Assembly (NCBI GenBank): GCA_002189035.1
Contig: NEEC01000018.1
Span: 1,550,001 to 1,614,000 of the forward strand
Direction: 5' to 3'
Origin: Utricularia gibba
Taxonomy: Eukaryota; Streptophyta; Magnoliopsida; Lamiales; Lentibulariaceae
Length of the DNA: 64,000 nucleotides
Of this stretch, positions 57,403 to 64,000 are shown in pieces. A program made the translations under genes and the position numbers. How positions within the stretch are numbered: the stretch's first letter is position 1; each line of letters opens with the position of its first letter. Under the pieces are notes generated by a model, which worked only from the letters and a program-made list of their open reading frames with translations, had not been told where the DNA came from and made no database searches.

Positions 57403-58339
57403 ATGAAGAGAATTGTTGAGCGAGGAATTCGGGTTTTCGGGTCGGCTGCTCAGATCCCGCGCCTGACAAAGTTCGCTCTACAGCCTCCGAGATCTGTAAG
57501 CTACGCTACGATTCTCTCTTCGGTTTGATTGCGATTGACTCCGTTTCAACGGTTGCTTCAATTGGTTATTCTTAGGCTTGAAATAGACTGTTATTGTGTT
57601 CATCAGCTTGGTTCTTGGCGATTTTTGGTACTCTTGATTGTTACCCTAACATACTGTAGTATATTTGTTTACGTGGTAGCTCTTGTATTCATGGTATGTT
57701 GAATTGTGACTTGAAGTATGCACTTCAGGTAGAGGTTGATTTTGATGATGGGAGTGCGTACACCCTGTCCGCAGAGTATTTGAGAATATACAGCCCAGCT
57801 GCAGACAGTAGAATCAGATCCATTGCAGGTGAAAAGGTACTTAACTTGGATGGAGGCATTTTTCTGTAGCCTATGTTTCACAAACCTTACTGTGGGGTGC
57901 GTGCAAGGATGATGAAGATGGTCTTTTGCTATAAAAGAAATGGTTGTATTGCAGTGGGTTTCCACTGCCACTTTTCATTATGCATTCCTTTTCACCTTCA
58001 TGGCCTATGATGATATGTAAGCCCCGGTTGTTGCTTAGGTCATCTCCGGTCGCCGCCACGTCGGTATCATGTCTGCAGAAGCTGTGGGAAACTATGGGGT
58101 GAGGTAGCCTGTTCTCATGCTGTTGTTGCCTGTAAGGATCACTTTGATGAGCAACTCTTTTGTAGATTGAACTGTTGAGTGATTGATGCAGGCTTCACTT
58201 TGATGATCTTCACAGAACGGGTATTTTCACATGGGAATATCTTTACTTCCTCGGCTCCAATAAGTTTTCTCTCATGAGGCAGTATATCAGACTGCTGAAG
58301 AAGCATGGGCTTAGCCGGGATCCATCTCGAAGGAAGTGA
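57403..58339 (+). CDS. DUF971 (GBBH-like N-terminal domain) small protein
   Basis: Exons 57403-57495, 57729-57836, 58039-58103 and 58192-58339; 137 residues. After a basic N-terminus (MKRIVERGIRVFGSAAQIPR) that could be a mitochondrial presequence, the DUF971 fold is clear: VEVDFDDGSAYTLSAEYLRIYSPA, then VGIMSAEAVGNYGVRLHFDDLHRTGIFTWEYLYFLG. The domain is shared with the N-terminus of gamma-butyrobetaine hydroxylases and with some proteins linked to iron-sulfur metabolism. Here it stands alone, so no enzymatic role is claimed. SDH2 starts only 148 bp after its stop codon on the same strand. Confidence 0.85.
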
Positions 58340-58487
58340 AACCCGGTTCAACCGGGTTTACAGAGCTGAACCAGTGGCCTGGGTTTCTGTTTTATGTTAG
58401 GTTTTTTGAAATAAAATTTAATTTGATTCTTATTGAAATAAAATCAAGTGAATGTGCCATTGTGCATTTTCCTGTGCCGAAGAAAAA

Positions 58488-59645
58488 ATGGCGTCTGGAT
58501 TAGTCCGGCGAGCGATTTCCCGGTCTTCGTCGTTGGCGCCGGCGGCAAGAGTGGTTCTTGCAAGGCCGCACGCTTCTGAAGCATCGGCGCAGCAAGCGGA
58601 GCCGAAGGCGAAATCTGAGACTTCGCCTAAGATTTTCCAGATCTACCGATGGAGTCCGGATTCGCCGCAGAAACCCGAGCTGCAGAGCTACGAGATTGAT
58701 CTAAAGGACTGTGGTCCGATGGTTCTTGATGCTCTGATCAAAATAAAGAATGAGATCGATCCTACTTTGACCTTCCGTCGCTCATGTCGTGAGGGAATCT
58801 GCGGTTCGTGCGCGATGAACATTGACGGCAGTAATGGATTAGCGTGCTTGACGAAAATATCTTCCGGCGGGACGTCTATGATTTCGCCGCTGCCCCATAT
58901 GTACGTGATCAAGGATCTGGTTGTGGATATGACTAATTTTTATAATCAGTACAAATCAATTGAGCCGTGGTTGAAGAGGAAGAGCCCACCGGCTGAGGAC
59001 GGGAAGGAGAATCGACAGAGTAAGGAGGATCGGAAGAAGCTTGATGGAATGTATGAATGCATTTTGTGTGCTTGTTGTAGCACTTCTTGCCCTAGCTACT
59101 GGTGGAATCCTGAATCTTATTTAGGCCCAGCGGCTCTTCTTCATGCTAATAGGTAAATTTATCCCTCAATCCTTCCACCCTCTTTAGTCAAAAATCCTAC
59201 TTTGGATGTGATATGTGTGCCTGTGACCTGTTACAATCTTAAACGAGACTTGGTATTTCCTCTATGATGCTCCGACTTGATCGTTTGAATGAAAAATAGG
59301 CAATGCTTCCTGAAACTTGAAAACAAATTCATCTGCTTTCTTGTGTAGTCTTGAAACGGAGAATAAAATGATAATTTCTTGGGCTTCGTTCTTTTGTTGT
59401 TTGTTCTGCATGAATTGCAGGACCCCCTTGAAACATTTGTTGACATTCTAGTGTCTTTATTTTGTTGTTGCAGATGGATAATGGATAGTCGAGATGAGTA
59501 CAGAAGGGAGCGGCTTGATGCGGTGAACGATGAATTCAAGTTATACCGGTGCCATACCATTTTGAATTGTGCTACAGCGTGCCCCAAGGGCCTGAATCCT
59601 GGAATGCACATTGCCAATGTCAAGAAACTTCAGCTTACAACCTAA
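58488..59645 (+). CDS. SDH2: succinate dehydrogenase iron-sulfur subunit (complex II)
   Basis: Two exons (58488-59152, 59474-59645), 278 residues. A mitochondrial presequence ([15 protein letters not shown]) precedes the ferredoxin-like domain with [2Fe-2S] ligands Cys100, Cys105, Cys108 and Cys120 ([12 protein letters not shown]). The C-terminal domain has [16 protein letters not shown] (Cys191, 194, 197, 201) and [17 protein letters not shown] for the [4Fe-4S] and [3Fe-4S] clusters. It passes electrons from SDH1 to ubiquinone in the inner mitochondrial membrane. An in-frame ATG at 58452 would add 12 Cys-rich residues; the 58488 start matches the usual presequence and length. The promoter must lie within, or extend into, the preceding DUF971 gene. 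Confidence 0.96.
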
Positions 59646-60058
59646 GAGGAGGGAGATTCACATGCTGTTATGTGCTTATTTGAACTTAGCAAAGACGTTC
59701 CCCTTTTTAATAAAATGTGCTTCCAAGCTCTTCCTGGCTCCTGTACGTATCAGAAATGTGGAACTTCTGATCCTACTCATAATGGTACTCTCATTTCTGA
59801 AGTTCATTTCTGCAACCTTCTGCAGTTTGAAATCATTCGATAGTATATGAGCTTCTTAGATGAATTTTGCTTTGGAACATGGGATTCATTCAAAGTGTGG
59901 GACAGTAAGAACTGTGGTTTGAAGTTAGGAACCGCACATCAATCCTAATATCCTCAGGCACACTCGGGGCTAGAGGGATACTGAATCTAGTGAGATTAGT
60001 CTTCCTGTGTAGTGATGACGTTTTGGTAGGCTTGCTGCTTGATAATGAATGCTTTTGT
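59646..60058. other. convergent 3' regions of SDH2 and SERGT1
   Basis: About 410 bp between stop codons facing each other; 3' UTR sequence only, as far as I can see. Confidence 0.5.
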
Positions 60059-63000
60059 TTATTTTTCAAGTTGTGGCATCATTGTCTCGGGATTGCGATC
60101 CCATAACCCTGAAGACAAGCTTCTTCTCTTGTACTTGGAGCCTTTGCTTTTTTTCCGGCGACCTCTTCGACCAGAGACCATCACCAACATCACTAAAGCA
60201 AAGCCACAGAATGCAAAAGCCCAGAGTGCAATGATCATGAGCCTCATTGAACCAAAAGTTCGGTTCATCTCTGCAGGAGGAGACAAGTCTTGTGATCCAT
60301 ACTTCATTTCTTTCTCAAGCTTTTCAGATTTCCTCAAATGAACTACTTCACCGGTGGCTTTCACATATTCTTGTGAGGCTGAGAAGGGAGGGTTAGGAGT
60401 CCCCAGTGTCTGGATGGCTGGTGTGCTTGGATCAGGGCACTTTCTCCTCTCATGGTGAAGCTTTAGAGCCTCATTCAAAGCATTTGCACACTCTATGCTA
60501 AGCAAGTCGCGCTGGAAAAGATCATCTTTAGATGTATCGAGGGATGATCTGTCCGGTGGATCTGGGAATTTTGCCCAACATTTGTTGGCAACATCCAAAT
60601 GTCTCCACTTAGCCTTATCAAAGCTCCAGTTACCAACTCTGAATTCCAGGCCATAATGGAATACTCTGTAGTTTACACCAGGCTCAGGAACATATCCAGG
60701 ATATATCAGTAACTTGTTGCTTATGGTATGTCTCAAGTTCAACTGCATAGGATGAAATATCAATCAGCTGTAAAGATTGGATATTCGATGCATAACGCAC
60801 GCATGATGATGGCTTTAAACATACCTCTGCTGCACCAAAGGAGTAGCCATACATCTCACTAATCCAACCTGATTCATATATATCTCCAGTCATGTTTTTG
60901 GACCAATGGGCCACATCCGCCCTGACTTCTTCCGTTTTGTGCAACCAAAGCAGGGAGAATTTTCTGAGATCACTTATATGCATGATGATCACGCCTCCCA
61001 CCTTGTCACATGACTCGGGATGCCGAGTGTGAATCTTTGCAAGTACATTGTCACAGCCGATCAGGTAGCTAGCACAGAATGATGATAGCATAAGTAATTG
61101 CCCAGAAGATATGTTTGGTTTTCTACACATTCTTACTTGTAAGGTGTGGAGACAGGTCTTCCCTTAGCAGCATTGAATTCCCATGGTGTTATTGTCCCTC
61201 TCATTATCATGTCCGCATCCAGAATCACTATGTATTCGGCATCAACTTTTGCATGATTGAGCCAGTGCACAACAGCTGCAGGCTTGTTTATTGCTGGATA
61301 CCTGTAACACAACAAGCAGCAGTTAGCTCAGGGATGACCCTTTTCTTAACTGGGGTTGGTTTAATCAAGTAAGTGAAGCATCATTTAGGAGTAATGATGA
61401 ATTACCAATCTCCTGTTAGTGGATGACGACTCATGGAAGGAACATAATGGGTGGGAGCAAGATCACGCCCCTGGTATTCCTTCAGATCCTCTTCTGTACA
61501 ACTAAGAAGTCTTGTGATGCCCCCTGGTTGCCCACTTCGGTGGAAGCTGTGAACCAGCCCCACAGTCTGCCAATCAAAGTAAGGAGTGCATTCTGCTGAG
61601 AAAATGGTATGAATCTTTGGATGCGGTTTTCCTGGTGCATCATCAGCCTCTTGCTTATGCACATCAACCTTCCTCATTTGTAAGGTTTTCTGAGACAACC
61701 CTTTAGGCTTTGTGAGTTCAGCGAATGATTTGCTCCTCAAGAAACTCATGTATTTCGACCACTTTGGTTTGGGGCAGCCATGAGCAGCATGATGCAGAAG
61801 CAGGCCCTCATTTAGAGTATTTATGCATTCCATGCTTATAAATAGCCCACGCCTTTGGTTTGGGTCACTTGCCATCTCCTTTATCTACAGAAAACAAAGC
61901 ACAAGAACACTCTGTATAAAAACCCTGGATGATCTGATACAAAATACCAAGCATCAAATCACCTCCCGAGGATAAGGAGGCTCCGGAAAAAGGCGACCGC
62001 AATCGTAAACTATATTGTCTTCGTGATGATCCTGCTTACTGAATGACCAATTACCAATGCTATAAGGCAAGCCATAATGTAGAAGAATGGGCTCAACGCC
62101 CTCACGAGGAATATAACCAGGATAAAGCATCATGTTTTCATTTATTTTGTGCCGAAGCCCCACCTGGTGAAGCTCAGCCAAAGAAAAACACAAATGAACA
62201 TGTGTTGGGAGGATGAGTAGGAGAACCCTGAAGCATATATAATGATCAAGTAAAAGGCACAGAAATGCACAAATGGCGAAAACGATGGTACCTCTGCAGC
62301 TCCATATGAGTATCCATACATTTCACTTATCCACCCAGATGAATAAATATCACCAGTGTAATTGGTGGCCCAATGAGCTCTATCTGCTCGCACTTCTTCA
62401 GTCTTTGATAGCCACATGGGTGCCAAAGCTCGAAGATCATCAATGTGCATTGCCAGAAGCCCACCAACTTTGTCACAGAGCTCAGGATGTGTTGTGTGCA
62501 GTTTAGCAAGAATGTTATCACAACCAACCAAGTATCTGGTCAACAGATGATTCCCAAAGAGATATTATTATTGCAGAAGTTTCAGCTACATAAGAAATTT
62601 TAAAGAATGGCAACCATTACCCGTAATATGCAGCAACAGGTCTTCCTTTCTCTGCTCCAAGCTCCCAAGGTATAATCGGTCCTCTAACTATCATATCCGC
62701 ATCAAGAATAAGTACCCAGTCAACATTCTGGGCATCTTTGCTATGTTGGAGCCAGTGAAGAACACCAGCCGGCTTATTAATTGCTGGATACCTGTAGCAA
62801 CCCATCAATGCCAGGAGTACTTGAACATGTGGATCAACTATAACAGCTCGAACACAAGAGCACAGAACCATTGAAATGAATAGTATCGTGTACAAGCTAC
62901 AGAAAGCTTTGTAGAACATCATGGGAAGCTAAGCATCTAATTCATGTCAGAAATGATGCTCAAAAAGCTTACTTTGGAACCTCAAATTTTGAACTTTTCT

Positions 63001-63611
63001 GAAACAAAATTTTGAGGAGTATCAGTCTTGAAACAAAAATAGAAGACACATAGTCAAGGTTGCACAATGCAGAGCAACCAATAGAAACTTGAGGATGTGT
63101 GATCCCTGAGGTTCCTAAACTCATTGGAGAATAAAAACTATCTCGAGCACCTGATCTCAATCAATGGAAAAATGGAGGAAGGATCTGTAACTCTGATCCA
63201 TCAAAACTTTCTGGGTTTTTTTGCAGTTTCTATAACTCAAGTATGCAATGCACGATGTCCCAGTAACTACAGAGGAAGTAAAACTCACCAGTCACCAGTC
63301 TTGGGGTGCCTGCTCATTGAAGGAACCCGAAGCGTCGGCGCCAAGTCTATACCTTTGTAACTCTTCATCTCTCGATCAGTACAACTGAGAAGCCTCGTCA
63401 CGGGACCCGGTTGCCGGGCCTTACGAAGACTGTGCATGAGTCCCACCGTTTGCCAGTCGAAGTAATTCTGACACTCCACAGAGAACAACGTGTGGATCCT
63501 GTACGGCGGAGACCCCAACGCCACCGGCCCACTCCCTCCTCCATCGGCGACTCCGCCGCTCATCGACAAAACCACCACCACTAAGAAACAGATAACCATC
63601 GCCATTTCCAT
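60059..63611 (-). CDS. SERGT1: peptidyl serine alpha-galactosyltransferase (SGT1/SERGT1)
   Basis: Eight exons: 63289-63611, 62621-62791, 62292-62535, 61963-62163, 61406-61884, 61137-61301, 60825-61068, 60059-60742; 836 residues. A signal sequence (MVICFLVVVVLSMSGGVA) precedes two homologous glycosyltransferase halves. Each half has IHTxFSxEC.YFDWQTVGL, a LLSCT block, SRHP.TGDWYPAINKPA, a DADM metal motif, and GDIY.SGWISEMYGYS.GAAE. A C-terminal membrane segment (MIIALWAFAFCGFALVMLVMV) and a basic tail follow. The family (GT96) adds alpha-galactose to Ser in extensins and arabinogalactan-type proteins in the ER/Golgi, affecting the cell wall. Starts: ATGs at 63611 and 63605; upstream the frame opens only at a TTG. 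Confidence 0.95.
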
Positions 63612-63671
63612 CGTCACATCGCTCCACAAAAAGGGAAACTGGGGTTTGTTCTAAAAGGATCCAAGAACCCA

Positions 63672-63893
63672 ATGGCGAATGCGGAGCCAGCCAGTTCAAC
63701 CAAGATCACGACGATGCCGCCTGATCAAGCCACAGACGAAGCGAGATCGCGATCGAGAACGAACAGGATACCTCCTCCAGAGACCAGAGGATTCCTGATG
63801 GATGGGATGCTCAATAAACTCTCGAGTTCCAAGCTCCATTTCCACACCACGGTCTTTGAAGAAGCCATTTCCAATAATTCCTCCGTCAGTTGA
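63672..63893 (+). CDS. small hypothetical protein, divergent from SERGT1
   Basis: Open frame of 73 residues with an ATG only 60 bp from the SERGT1 ATG, on the opposite strand. The sequence is hydrophilic: Ala/Thr/Arg-rich start, then RGFLMDGMLNKLSSS and a Ser/Asn-rich end. I recognise no domain. Plants have a small unknown gene beside the SERGT1 locus in Arabidopsis as I recall (At3g01730), but I cannot confirm homology. It could be a real short gene or chance reading within the SERGT1 promoter. Confidence 0.35.
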   Translation: MANAEPASSTKITTMPPDQATDEARSRSRTNRIPPPETRGFLMDGMLNKLSSSKLHFHTTVFEEAISNNSSVS

Positions 63894-64000
63894 CCAAATA
63901 AAAACGACGTCGTAAGAGAAACTCACCCACCAATAAAACTGAAAACATATCCAGTCCAATGGTTTCAGACAACCATATTAATTGGGGTTTTAAATTCGTC

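Noticed and set aside
58452-58487. Upstream in-frame ATG for SDH2
   Set aside because: It adds a Cys-rich, untypical leader; the ATG at 58488 gives a normal mitochondrial presequence and family length.
1-64000. CRISPR arrays, bacterial operons, tRNA or rRNA genes
   Set aside because: No regularly spaced repeats, no cloverleaf-like or rRNA core sequence recognised; the DNA is plainly plant nuclear. I could not run a tRNA scan, so a missed tRNA is possible.

Overview
The window is nuclear DNA from a flowering plant, most likely a eudicot. The evidence is GT-AG introns of about 70-400 bp with T-rich acceptors, AT-rich intergenic DNA, and plant-only families: Aux/IAA, SNL co-repressor, CRM-domain splicing factor, PPR proteins, class III peroxidase, CSLC glucan synthase, WAT1-type transporter, pTAC10 and caffeoylshikimate esterase. 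I rebuilt 23 protein-coding genes by hand. Exon joins were checked by reading phase, splice dinucleotides and recalled family sequence, not by transcripts or database searches. The density is about one gene per 2.8 kb.

Layout: 1-7 kb holds ASHR2 (-), a short Aux/IAA gene (+), a CDI-type sugar transferase (+) and CSE (-). 7-12 kb holds a PPR gene with an apparent frameshift (-) and an EDR2-C/DUF1336 gene (-). 12-31 kb holds an RsmD-type rRNA methyltransferase (+), the 22-exon SNL gene (+), SEC13 (-), CFM2 (+) and a SAM-domain gene (+). 31-39 kb holds a peroxidase, CSLC and a 2H phosphoesterase (all -). 39-41.5 kb is intergenic and carries a probable solo LTR. 41.5-53.6 kb is a run of five minus-strand genes: a WAT1-related transporter, glutaredoxin, organellar NADP-isocitrate dehydrogenase, PTAC10 and an armadillo-repeat protein. 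54-64 kb holds LPE1 (+), a DUF971 gene (+), SDH2 (+) and SERGT1 (-).

The genes do not form one pathway. About eight act in, or are predicted to enter, plastids or mitochondria (PPR, RsmD-type, CFM2, glutaredoxin family, NADP-ICDH, PTAC10, LPE1, SDH2). Several others concern the cell wall or secretion (CSE, CSLC, peroxidase, SERGT1, SEC13). SNL, SEC13 and CFM2 lie in the same order as their relatives near the start of Arabidopsis chromosome 3, as I recall it, which suggests conserved microsynteny.

I found no CRISPR array, operon, virus or obviously new multi-gene system. The most unusual signals are: the PPR frameshift; a second LxLxL repression-type motif at the C-terminus of the Aux/IAA protein; a duplicated exon end and splice donor in NADP-ICDH that also changes conserved residues; a GC-AG intron in PTAC10; a minus-strand coding-like segment without a usable start overlapping the 3' end of the methyltransferase gene; and the solo LTR.
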